The notes beneath the pieces were generated by a model. That model was not told the DNA's origin. It made no database searches and worked only from the letters and a program-made list of their open reading frames with translations. Position numbers and translations under genes: made by a program. Shown in pieces: positions 7,129 through 13,668 of a DNA stretch of 29,305 bases (position 1 is the first letter of the stretch; each line of letters starts with the position of its first letter). The stretch is from a virus, in IMG/VR virus record IMGVR_UViG_3300030382_000094, positions 1-29,305 of that record. The stretch is one strand, 5' to 3'.

Positions 7129-7852
7129 TAGATACAGATTAAAACCTCACGAGGTAGATCTCATAAAAGAAAGCAGGGCAAAAGATGAAAGGAGAAAGTT
7201 AATCATACCTGATTTACACGCTCCCTTCATTGAGCCTGGCTTTTTTGAGCATTGCAAAGCTATCTATAAGAAATGGAACTGTAACTCTGTTCACTTCACA
7301 GGTGACTGCCTGGATAATTCATTTTCGTCTTTTCACGAAATAAGTCCTGATGGCAAAAGTGCAGGTGATGAACTCGCTTTAGCAATAGAACAAATTAAGC
7401 CCTTTCATACCGAATGGCCTGTAGCTACTGTTTGCATTGGAAATCACGATGCTATCATCTCAAGGAAGCTAGTTGCTTCAGGACTATCTCAGGCGTGGCT
7501 AAAAGATTTTAATGATGTTTTAGGTACTCCAGGTTGGATATGGAAAGATAAGTTTGTAGAAGATGGTGTTATGTATATTCACGGAACAGGAAGCTCAGGA
7601 AGAAATGGAGCTATCAATAGAGCCATCAATTGGAACACAAAAATATGTCAAGGACATATACATACAGAGTCTAGTATAATCTATCACGCTAATAAAGACA
7701 GTCTGTTATGGTCTATGCAATTAGGTGCAGCTTTTGACGTAAACAGTTATGCTGCAAACTATGCAAAAAACTTTACCAAGAAACCTATAATTGCTGTGGG
7801 TATAATAATTGACAATGGGCGTTTGCCAATTTTAGAGCCAATGGAATTATGA
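7106..7852 (+). CDS. Calcineurin-like metallophosphoesterase
   Basis: The product is 248 aa with a full set of metallophosphatase motifs in order: PDLHAP (DxH, residues about 35-40), GDCLD (GDxxD), GNHD, a lone His in YIHG, and GHIH. These residues coordinate a two-metal centre that hydrolyses phosphoester bonds. The start is the TTG at 7106, overlapping the previous gene by 23 nt in another frame; I see no suitable ATG. Substrate is unknown: DNA, RNA, nucleotide or protein phosphate are all possible. It is unusual to find it among late, lysis-region genes; another possibility is nucleic acid repair or decay late in infection. Confidence 0.85.
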   Translation: MQTSARDNRYRLKPHEVDLIKESRAKDERRKLIIPDLHAPFIEPGFFEHCKAIYKKWNCNSVHFTGDCLDNSFSSFHEISPDGKSAGDELALAIEQIKPFHTEWPVATVCIGNHDAIISRKLVASGLSQAWLKDFNDVLGTPGWIWKDKFVEDGVMYIHGTGSSGRNGAINRAINWNTKICQGHIHTESSIIYHANKDSLLWSMQLGAAFDVNSYAANYAKNFTKKPIIAVGIIIDNGRLPILEPMEL

Positions 7853-7926
7853 AGAAAGACATCACTTGGCAAGTCTTTGGAATATACCTGCTAATTATAG
7901 TAGTCGTAATATGGCTCAATTTGTAG
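7849..7926 (+). CDS. 25-aa single-span membrane peptide
   Basis: The ATG overlaps the phosphoesterase stop as ATGA (7849-7852). It encodes MKKDITWQVFGIYLLIIVVV then IWLNL. It is nearly all membrane span after a short charged start. The perfect translational-coupling overlap and the clean hydrophobic segment support expression. It may be a holin-like, antiholin-like or exclusion peptide. Confidence 0.5.
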   Translation: MKKDITWQVFGIYLLIIVVVIWLNL

Positions 7927-7983
7927 TACCCCTTTACCCGTTTTAGGCACTTTCACAACTTTTTAATGGTAATATACTAGACA

Positions 7984-8037
7984 GCACTTAAAGTTGCTTA
8001 TCTAGTCAAAACACTATTAACACTTAAATTGTTAATA
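7984..8037. promoter_or_regulatory. Two related imperfect palindromes upstream of the early promoter
   Basis: GCACTTAAAGTTGC (7984-7997) and AACACTTAAATTGTT (8019-8033) share CACTTAAA and TTG and are both dyad-like; their centres are about 35 bp apart. The second extends to an 8-bp perfect inverted repeat, TATTAACA/TGTTAATA (8015-8022 and 8030-8037). They lie directly upstream of the -33 box at 8051 in a gene-free stretch (7927-8111) and could bind a regulator or form part of an origin. I see no other feature in the remainder of this gap. Confidence 0.4.
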
Positions 8038-8050
8038 AGTTTGTCTATAA

Positions 8051-8083
8051 TTGTGTTTATAATGTTAGATTTTTATATCTTTG
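8051..8083 (+). promoter_or_regulatory. Host-type (Bacteroidota) promoter for the early block
   Basis: TTG (8051-8053), 22 nt, then TATCTTTG (8076-8083), matching the Bacteroidota -33/-7 consensus TTG-N17-23-TAnnTTTG. Initiation is expected near 8090, about 20 nt ahead of the TTG start at 8112. This is the first promoter after the lysis block and the only good one ahead of the 8-kb early operon. Confidence 0.7.
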
Positions 8084-8111
8084 CTTCATATTAATCAATA
8101 CATTTTTAAAA

Positions 8112-8366
8112 TTGGAAAATCAATTTAGAGTAATTAACAGAGTAACACGAGAAGAACAAGTGTTTAACTCAAAAGAAATCAGTAAGTTCTTTCATTGCGA
8201 GTATGACCCTCAGACTAAGAAAGTCAAATATATGCACCAATGGAATGATTATGCAATAAGCACAATAAAACCTGAGAAAGAAAAACTACTAGACAATATT
8301 GTTATATCAGTTGTTGCAGTAGCTATAATCGTTTGTCTAACTAAACTTATAATGTTATGGATTTAA
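8112..8366 (+). CDS. Small protein with C-terminal membrane anchor, 84 aa
   Basis: It starts with TTG at 8112, placed by the promoter upstream. Residues 1-60 are soluble and mixed charge (RVINRVTREEQVFNSKEISKF). Residues about 62-82 (NIVISVVAVAIIVCLTKLI) are a membrane span at the extreme C-terminus, so the protein would be tail-anchored with its body in the cytoplasm. It is the first gene of the early operon, where host-takeover or superinfection exclusion proteins often lie. No family recognised. The end overlaps the next gene by 10 nt. Confidence 0.7.
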   Translation: MENQFRVINRVTREEQVFNSKEISKFFHCEYDPQTKKVKYMHQWNDYAISTIKPEKEKLLDNIVISVVAVAIIVCLTKLIMLWI

Positions 8367-8692
8367 AATGCGAGGACTACTACTTTTATCCTAATGGAGA
8401 ATACAAAACATTCTCAAAATGGGATAGCCAACTCTACTGCTTTGACAATGACTGTCATCAGATCAGCACAGCAGTTAGAATATTTGGAACTCAAAAACAA
8501 ATAGATACAGCCTTTAAAGATATATGTACACTTACAGGACTTAATCTTGATGAATGTTATACTTATGAGATTGAAAAGAAAGGCTCATTTCATTACAATA
8601 AAGAACAAAATAAGATAATTGCTAAAAAGCTCAAGCAATATAAAGAAGCATACAAAATAAATAAACGAGCTATAATTTTAAATTTAAGATAA
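8357..8692 (+). CDS. Hypothetical early protein, 111 aa
   Basis: The product is rich in aromatic residues and Cys in the N-terminal half (MDLKCEDYYFYPNGEYKTFS, then DSQLYCFDNDCHQ) and helical and basic in the C-terminal half (IIAKKLKQYKEAYKINKRAI). The several Cys and a His might bind metal but do not form a standard CxxC pair. It overlaps the previous gene by 10 nt, and its stop overlaps the next start (TAATG). Function unknown; an early accessory is likely from position. Confidence 0.7.
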   Translation: MDLKCEDYYFYPNGEYKTFSKWDSQLYCFDNDCHQISTAVRIFGTQKQIDTAFKDICTLTGLNLDECYTYEIEKKGSFHYNKEQNKIIAKKLKQYKEAYKINKRAIILNLR

Positions 8693-9297
8693 TGCCAATA
8701 CCTTTGGAAGAACAAACTAAAAAAGAATTAGAGAAAACACTTATGGATATGCCTGAACTTGAACAGGAAGAAGAACACGAAGTGGCTCCAATAATAAAGC
8801 AAATATTTAAAAGAAAAGAAGAAACAAATATGAAAACAAAGATTAAAGATTTAACTAAAGAACTATCCTATAAATGGAGAGTTCAATCAACCAAATTTGG
8901 AACAACAACTTGTGTAGCCTATATAGATGCAAGAGATTGTCAGGACTTACTAGATGAAGTAGTAGGAGCTGAGAATTGGCAAACTATTTATTATGAGCAA
9001 AACGGCTTATTATTTTGTAAAGTTGGTATATTTACAGGCAAAGAATGGGTGTGGAAATCAGACACAGGATCAGAAAGTAATGTTGAGAAAGATAAAGGAC
9101 ACGTTTCAGATGCTTTTAAAAGAGCTTGTGTTTCTTGGGGGATTGGCAGGTTCTTATATAGACTACCAATCCAAAGATTAAAAACTAAGAAGCATACAAA
9201 CGGAAAAGAATATCCTTATGCACCTGAAAAAGATAAAATAATTTTTGATGGAGAAACATTAACTAAGTATATAAATTGGAAACTAAATAATAAATAA
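8692..9297 (+). CDS. Rad52/Sak-like single-strand annealing protein
   Basis: The product is 201 aa. Residues about 50-200 show the Rad52/Rad22 pattern: KWRVQSTKFGTTTCVAYIDARD, VVGAENWQTIYYEQNG, WKSDTGSES and above all KGHVSDAFKRACVSWGIGRFLY, the family signature. Such proteins anneal complementary single strands during phage recombination and replication. The first 45 residues are acidic and may be a poorly conserved extension; an internal ATG at 8830 would give a 155-aa form. It is followed at 9304 by the SSB-like gene, forming a typical recombination pair. Confidence 0.85.
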   Translation: MPIPLEEQTKKELEKTLMDMPELEQEEEHEVAPIIKQIFKRKEETNMKTKIKDLTKELSYKWRVQSTKFGTTTCVAYIDARDCQDLLDEVVGAENWQTIYYEQNGLLFCKVGIFTGKEWVWKSDTGSESNVEKDKGHVSDAFKRACVSWGIGRFLYRLPIQRLKTKKHTNGKEYPYAPEKDKIIFDGETLTKYINWKLNNK

Positions 9298-9303
9298 ATA
9301 AAT

Positions 9304-9618
9304 ATGAAAATTACAGGAAAATTAGTAAAGAAATTACCAGCAGAAAGTGGTATATCAAAATCAGGAAAAGAATGGACAAAACAATCCATACTTGTAGAAC
9401 AAGAAGGAACGGACTATAATAAAGAAGTAGTGATAAGTTTCTTTGGAGATAAGGTTAAAGGTTTAAGGGATATTGAAGAAGGCTCACAAGTTAATGTGTC
9501 AATCAACTTATCTTCAAGAGAATTTAACGGCAAATACTATCATAATATAGATGGATGGTTTATAGCTAAGATGGGAGAAGAAGCAGAAGCTCCTACTGAT
9601 GAAGATTTACCATTCTAA
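9304..9618 (+). CDS. DUF3127 family, SSB-like OB-fold protein
   Basis: The product is 104 aa with the DUF3127 pattern: KITGKLVKKLPAESGISKSG, EWTKQSILVEQEG, KEVVISFFGDKV, EGSQVNVSINLSSREFNGKYYHN. The fold is expected to be an OB barrel. It ends in an acidic tail and DEDLPF, close to the DDDIPF tip by which bacterial SSB recruits partners. It probably coats single-stranded DNA and works with the Rad52-like protein encoded 6 bp upstream. The stop overlaps the next start (TAATG). Confidence 0.8.
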   Translation: MKITGKLVKKLPAESGISKSGKEWTKQSILVEQEGTDYNKEVVISFFGDKVKGLRDIEEGSQVNVSINLSSREFNGKYYHNIDGWFIAKMGEEAEAPTDEDLPF

Positions 9619-10127
9619 TGATAGCAGCAGATAATTTTAAAACCTTATGCAATCTTACAACATCTTTGATGGGGTTGCGTAAGGGTTCACTTTCCTTTAA
9701 AAGCAGAAAGAGTGAATTACAAGTACCAAGAACAGTAGCAGCAGTAGTATCAAGAATGGTAGATAATACGCATAGAACTATAATCAGCAAAGAGCTTAAA
9801 AGAGATAGAAGTCTGATATACCACTATGAAAAAATGCACACCTCTAACTATGCTTCTTGGAAAAAATACAGAGATTGTTTCAATAAAATCTACAATGCTT
9901 ATACTAGCATACACGATTCAAAAAGAACTTTTACAGATATGTTTCATCTAAGGCATCATCTTAGAGAGCAAGGTGTAAAGAATAGTTCAATTTGTCAGAC
10001 TACAATTAAGATTACATCAGGTAAAGTGGGGGTTGCTATAAAAGTTTCTTACAAAGACTTCTATGAACAGCTAGAATTGTGTAAGTTAGCCCTCAGAGAC
10101 TGTAACTATAATTTAGAGATTCTATGA
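9618..10127 (+). CDS. Protein with DnaA domain IV-like helix-turn-helix
   Basis: The product is 169 aa. Residues about 28-73 (FKSRKSELQVPRTVAAVVSR, then HRTIISKELKRDRSLIYHYEKM) follow the pattern of the DnaA C-terminal domain: R/K cluster, 'PR' with a helix, a second helix, then 'RDxSxIxHxxxK'. That domain binds DnaA boxes in bacteria. There is no AAA+ ATPase part. The rest is helical with a second basic patch. It could mark the phage origin, or occupy host DnaA boxes to interfere with host replication. Its position in the replication cluster supports either. Confidence 0.6.
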   Translation: MIAADNFKTLCNLTTSLMGLRKGSLSFKSRKSELQVPRTVAAVVSRMVDNTHRTIISKELKRDRSLIYHYEKMHTSNYASWKKYRDCFNKIYNAYTSIHDSKRTFTDMFHLRHHLREQGVKNSSICQTTIKITSGKVGVAIKVSYKDFYEQLELCKLALRDCNYNLEIL

Positions 10128-10762
10128 CTAAGCCAAACTACTATGCCGTTATCCCTGCTGAGGTAAGATATAGCAAAAACTTAACACCTAATGCTAAGTT
10201 ACTTTATGCAGAGATAACAGCACTATGTAATATGAATGGCAAATGCACAGCTTCAACTCAATACTTTTGTAGGCTCTATGAAGTTAGCAGAGTATCAATT
10301 CAGAAATGGCTAAAGAATTTAGAGGATCATAATTATATAAAGCGTATTAACATATATAAGCCCTATAGTAAACAAATAGAAGCTCGTCTGATAACTTTAG
10401 TTAATATACCTACTAAAGAAAAGTTTACAGATAATACTAATACTAAAGTATATACTAATATTAATCTTACAGATAGTAATAAAAAGGCGTTCTTTAAAAA
10501 ACCTAAATTAGATGATGTTAAAGATTATTGTATCTTACGAAAAAATAATATAGATGCTGAAGCCTTTATGGACTTCTATGAAAGCAAGGGTTGGGTTGTT
10601 GGTAAAAACTCAAAAATGAAAGATTGGAGAGCCTGTGTTAGGACTTGGGAGAAAAGAGAACAAAAGAAACCACAAACTATGAGTAAGATACATCAGCATT
10701 TACAAAAGAATATTAATGTAAAAGAAAAACTTTTAAAACAATTAAAAAATGAGACAAATTAA
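10124..10762 (+). CDS. Helix-turn-helix replication initiator-like protein
   Basis: The product is 212 aa. Residues 1 to about 90 form a winged helix of the HTH_36 type (YYAVIPAEVRYSKNLTPNAK, CNMNGKCTASTQYFCRLYEV, SRVSIQKWLKNLEDHNYIKR) as in phage replication organisers. The C-terminal region has FMDFYESKGWVVGKNSKMKD and WRACVRTWEKRE, common at the end of such proteins and similar in role to DnaD-type loader-binding regions. It likely binds the phage origin and recruits helicase. ATGA overlap with the previous gene. Confidence 0.75.
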   Translation: MTKPNYYAVIPAEVRYSKNLTPNAKLLYAEITALCNMNGKCTASTQYFCRLYEVSRVSIQKWLKNLEDHNYIKRINIYKPYSKQIEARLITLVNIPTKEKFTDNTNTKVYTNINLTDSNKKAFFKKPKLDDVKDYCILRKNNIDAEAFMDFYESKGWVVGKNSKMKDWRACVRTWEKREQKKPQTMSKIHQHLQKNINVKEKLLKQLKNETN

Positions 10763-11117
10763 AACAATGACAAAAGAAGAACTATTAACAAGTTCTGTGG
10801 ATTTAGTAAGTAAAACTTATATTGGATTAGGACAAAACAATGTCGAAGAAGATACAATTATGATTATGGCTCAAGACTTAGCCAAAGACTTAGAAAGAAT
10901 TTATAAAAACTTTTATTTTGAAGATGCTGAAAATGCTTTTTATGAAGGGATAAGAGCAGACATAAAAACTGATTTTATACACTTTAATATTCCTATCTAT
11001 ATTAGATGGTTAAAAAGTCATAAATCATTAATATGGGAAGCCAGGTCACAGTTTGATAATGGTGAAGATCCTAAGCAAATTCTATATTATAGACCTGAAC
11101 CAAAACTTTTAAAATAA
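10749..11117 (+). CDS. Hypothetical replication-region protein, 122 aa
   Basis: The product is helical and acidic, containing LAKDLERIYKNFYFEDAENAF and HFNIPIYIRWLKSHKSLIW. It directly follows the initiator-like gene, the place where helicase loader genes often sit, but no loader motif is visible. The start is ATG 10749, overlapping the previous gene by 14 nt; the in-frame ATG at 10767, 4 nt after the upstream stop, is equally possible. Function unknown. Confidence 0.7.
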   Translation: MRQIKTMTKEELLTSSVDLVSKTYIGLGQNNVEEDTIMIMAQDLAKDLERIYKNFYFEDAENAFYEGIRADIKTDFIHFNIPIYIRWLKSHKSLIWEARSQFDNGEDPKQILYYRPEPKLLK

Positions 11118-11188
11118 TGGAAACAGCAATTGCAGCAACAGTATTAATCATATTACTAATAGTATTTATAATACAACAAGACCAATGA
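11117..11188 (+). CDS. 23-aa membrane micropeptide
   Basis: METAIAATVLIILLIVFIIQ then QDQ. The start overlaps the previous stop (TAATG, 11115-11119), and its stop overlaps the next ATG (ATGA, 11185-11188), so it fits exactly between two genes as a coupled ORF. The product is one membrane span with a short polar end. The double coupling argues against chance; function unknown. Confidence 0.5.
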   Translation: METAIAATVLIILLIVFIIQQDQ

Positions 11189-11496
11189 AAACAAAAGAAA
11201 TTGTAAGAGAATTACTAAAAACTAACCCATCTCTAAAAGATGATGATAATAGGTTGTGTACTCATATTTGGTTTGAAGAAGCATTAAATATGAATATTAA
11301 TCCATATAAGCGGAACATAACAGATTTTTTAAGATTATATGCTAAGGGTAAATTCACATTAGCTCCAAGCATTAAAAGGGCAAGAGCTAAACTTCAAGAA
11401 GAAGAACCTGAATATAGAGGAAAGAAATATCATTTAAGAAAAGGAACTTATCAAGATAAATGGCGTAAAGACTTAGGTTATGAAAACAATAAGTAA
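11185..11496 (+). CDS. Hypothetical phage protein, 103 aa, possibly DNA-binding
   Basis: The product is basic. It begins MKTKEIVRELLKTNPSLKDD with a helix-rich N-terminal part, then FLRLYAKGKFTLAPSIKRARAKLQEEEPEYRG, a pattern I associate with a conserved uncharacterised phage family. The basic C-terminus (RKGTYQDKWRKDL) may contact nucleic acid. It overlaps the NinG-like gene by 17 nt. A regulatory role is a guess. Confidence 0.7.
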   Translation: MKTKEIVRELLKTNPSLKDDDNRLCTHIWFEEALNMNINPYKRNITDFLRLYAKGKFTLAPSIKRARAKLQEEEPEYRGKKYHLRKGTYQDKWRKDLGYENNK

Positions 11497-11884
11497 ACTA
11501 AAGAAAGAACTAGATAAATGGTTTAGTCTTTACATAAGGCTAAGAGATGCAACGGATCAAGGAATGGTACAATGCTTTACTTCAGGGAGGGTTTATCACT
11601 ACAAGAGTATTCACGCAGGTCATTTTATGTCTAGAAAATGTCTTTCAACTCGTTTCTGCGAGGTTAATGTACAACCACAATCAGCAGCAGACAATCTTTT
11701 TGGACAAGGGCAGCAGTATAAGTTCGGACTTAATCTTGATGCAAAATATGGAGAAGGAACTGCTGAAGATTTACAAATAAAGTCAAGACAAACACAAAAG
11801 TTTTCTAGAATAGATTATGAAGAAAAGATAGGTTATTACAAAGACCTTGTTGAAAAGTTAAAAAAAGAAAAGGGAATTGAGTAA
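11480..11884 (+). CDS. ninG: NinG-like recombination protein with altered zinc ligands
   Basis: The product is 134 aa. The NinG (lambda Rap) arrangement is visible: a helical N-terminus, QCFTSGRVYHYKSIHAGHFM, STRFCEVNVQPQSAADNL, QQYKFGLNLDAKYGEGT. NinG acts on branched DNA during recombination. In the classical form the first site is CxxC and the second is QCxxCN; here the first has C-F-T-S and the second Q-S-A-A-D-N, so three of four Cys are absent while AGHF and the spacing remain. Cys at KCLSTRFCEVN could substitute. It may use a different metal arrangement or none. Confidence 0.75.
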   Translation: MKTISKLKKELDKWFSLYIRLRDATDQGMVQCFTSGRVYHYKSIHAGHFMSRKCLSTRFCEVNVQPQSAADNLFGQGQQYKFGLNLDAKYGEGTAEDLQIKSRQTQKFSRIDYEEKIGYYKDLVEKLKKEKGIE

Positions 11885-11905
11885 ACTTTTATTTTAAGTT
11901 TGCGT

Positions 11906-12265
11906 ATGACAAAACCAATTTACGCTAGTCAAGAGCATCAATCAATCATAGATGTTTATATTACAATGTGTAAAGAGTTTGTAAAAGACATAAGCACTAA
12001 AACTAAATACAACAACTATTTAGATGTCTGTAAAATCATAATAGAATATCACAATGGATATGGAGAGGGAATGAGGGAGAACGGAAACTTTTACGATTGG
12101 ATAATGATTATACCAATAAACTTATCAGTAGCTACAAATGGGTTCTTTGCAGGAATAGAAACCAAAAGTAATGCAGCAGTAGTAAGGGCTTATAGGGTGT
12201 TGCTAGATGAAATGCTACAAGAAACAGTATCAAAGATAGATTTGCTAGAGCCAAAGAATGACTGA
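11906..12265 (+). CDS. Hypothetical early protein, about 119 aa
   Basis: The start is ATG 11906; TTG 11900 would add two residues. The product is helical, with YITMCKEFVKDISTKTKYNN, YHNGYGEGMRENGNFYDWIM and a C-terminal helix (RVLLDEMLQETVSKIDLLE). It has no recognised family. It directly precedes the sigma-like gene and overlaps it by 8 nt, so the two may be co-translated. A role with that factor is possible but unsupported. Confidence 0.7.
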   Translation: MTKPIYASQEHQSIIDVYITMCKEFVKDISTKTKYNNYLDVCKIIIEYHNGYGEGMRENGNFYDWIMIIPINLSVATNGFFAGIETKSNAAVVRAYRVLLDEMLQETVSKIDLLEPKND

Positions 12266-12833
12266 GATATATTTAGAAATATCAAAGCTAAGTGAGAAGT
12301 TCAGAACAATGGCTTATGGTATTACAACTGATAAAAACAAAATACACGAAGCAGTACAAGAATTAATGCTATATTTTATGCAGATGAATCCAAAGACATT
12401 AAAATCAATTTGGGATAAAGATGGAGTTGATGGAATAACAAGATATGGAGCAGTAGCTTTAAGAAGGGCTTTAACAAGTACAAGAAGCAATTTTTATTAT
12501 AAGTATGAAAAGTATTATACACATATTGACAGCTCTAGTTATAATTGCAGTAAAACTTTTAGTAATGATGATGTTGCACATAATATTGCAAATAATAAAA
12601 ATATATCAAACATTCCGAATGAGAAAATAGATCATACTCAATTAGATAAATTAGAAGATATTGATTTACAGCTTGACAAGTTAAATTGGTACGATAGGGA
12701 GTTATTCAAACTCTATTACTACGAAGGGAACACACTTGACTCACTCGCTGCTAAGACTAGGATAAGTCGCAACAGCTTATTCACCACAATAGATAAGGTT
12801 AGAGAGATACTTAAAAAGGAATTGAATGAATAA
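12258..12833 (+). CDS. Phage sigma factor-like protein
   Basis: The product is 191 aa. The C-terminal part (residues about 138-188: LDKLNWYDRELFKLYYYEGN, TLDSLAAKTRISRNSLFTTI, DKVREILKKEL) matches sigma-70 region 4, a helix-turn-helix that reads the -35 element. The N-terminal part (residues about 5-85, including DKNKIHEAVQELMLYFMQMN) resembles region 2, which binds core polymerase and melts the -10 box. The region between is Ser/Asn-rich and variable. It is encoded in the early block and is the best candidate to recognise the five-copy bipartite late promoter. Sigma-like structure is well supported by pattern; target recognition is inference. Confidence 0.75.
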   Translation: MTEIYLEISKLSEKFRTMAYGITTDKNKIHEAVQELMLYFMQMNPKTLKSIWDKDGVDGITRYGAVALRRALTSTRSNFYYKYEKYYTHIDSSSYNCSKTFSNDDVAHNIANNKNISNIPNEKIDHTQLDKLEDIDLQLDKLNWYDRELFKLYYYEGNTLDSLAAKTRISRNSLFTTIDKVREILKKELNE

Positions 12834-13227
12834 GTTCTTTGTACCCAATAAAGTCTATGAAGAACGCTTAGAAATATGCAGAGAATGTGTTTACTATTTT
12901 AAGCCCACAGGAAACTGTAAGAGGTGTATGTGTTTTATGAAAATCAAAGCACGAATAGCTCCAATGGAATGCCCTCAGAAGTATTGGCAAAAAACAACGG
13001 AAATAGAAACCCCTGATGACTTACCTCAACATCTAATAGAAGAAATCTTGGATATTTGGGATAACTTAAAAACAGGTAGAGCTAAGAATGTAGAAACTAA
13101 AAAGAAAATGATAGAGCTTTACAATACAATTTATATGACTAACTATGGAACAGGAACTAATTGTGGTTCTTGCATATCTACTTGTTATGATGGAATAAAA
13201 AAACTATATAAAAAATATACAGAATGA
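12826..13227 (+). CDS. Zinc-ribbon protein, 133 aa
   Basis: The N-terminal half has a CxxC...CxxCxC...C array (ICRECVYYFKPTGNCKRCMC, then PMECPQKYW), which should bind one or two zinc ions. The C-terminal part is helical and ends with NCGSCISTCYDGIKKLYKKY, holding further Cys. It overlaps the sigma-like gene by 8 nt. Such proteins often contact nucleic acid or polymerase, and its place next to the sigma-like gene makes a transcription role plausible. No named family assigned. Confidence 0.7.
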   Translation: MNKFFVPNKVYEERLEICRECVYYFKPTGNCKRCMCFMKIKARIAPMECPQKYWQKTTEIETPDDLPQHLIEEILDIWDNLKTGRAKNVETKKKMIELYNTIYMTNYGTGTNCGSCISTCYDGIKKLYKKYTE

Positions 13228-13439
13228 GTTATTTAACACACTTAAAAAGAAACAAGCATCACTATTCAAGTAGATGGATTGTAAAATATGATGATGATGA
13301 CTTAATAAAAGAAGTCAAACTAATATACAGCCCTGAAGAATATCGTAAGTCATCAAGGTCAAGAACACTAAACACACAAGAAGGTTTAATTAAAATATTA
13401 GAAAATGACAAAGAAAACAGATTACAAAAGAACTCCTGA
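13224..13439 (+). CDS. Small hypothetical protein, 71 aa
   Basis: The product is basic with MSYLTHLKRNKHHYSSRWIV and KYDDDDLIKEVKLIYSPEEY, then a basic tail. ATGA overlap with the previous gene; its 3' end overlaps the next gene by 35 nt in another frame. No family recognised. Operon position is the main support. Confidence 0.6.
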   Translation: MSYLTHLKRNKHHYSSRWIVKYDDDDLIKEVKLIYSPEEYRKSSRSRTLNTQEGLIKILENDKENRLQKNS

Positions 13440-13668
13440 ACCTCACTATTATGTAGGTAAAAAATATGGATACTCTGCTAGAGCAATAGTAGATGATTTT
13501 CAACTAAGTGCCTGGACAGCACAGGCAGCACAATATATTTTAAGAGCAGGTAAAAAAGAAGGGAGTTCAGCTCAACAAGATATACAGAAAGCAATAAATG
13601 TATTACACTTTGAGTTAGATAGACTCTATGTGGAAAAAGATATTAATACAGGAGCTTTAGCAGAATGA
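13405..13668 (+). CDS. DUF3310 family protein
   Basis: The product is 87 aa. PEPHYYVGKKYGYSARAIVD, WTAQAAQYILRAGKKEGSSA and QDIQKAINVLHFELDRL match the helical DUF3310 domain, found as a stand-alone protein or fused to nucleotide-metabolism enzymes in many phages. Its function is not established, though a MazG-like nucleotide role is often suggested. It overlaps both neighbours and precedes the first methyltransferase by an ATGA junction. Confidence 0.8.
   Translation: MTKKTDYKRTPEPHYYVGKKYGYSARAIVDDFQLSAWTAQAAQYILRAGKKEGSSAQQDIQKAINVLHFELDRLYVEKDINTGALAE

Noticed and set aside
8993-9181. Second open frame inside the Rad52-like gene
   Set aside because: Shadow frame in +1 relative to a well-supported gene, with no coupled start or recognisable product.
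11895-11902. TAAGTTTG just before ATG 11906, resembling a host -7 box
   Set aside because: There is no TTG at suitable spacing upstream, and initiation would fall at or after the start codon. Probably chance within the early operon.
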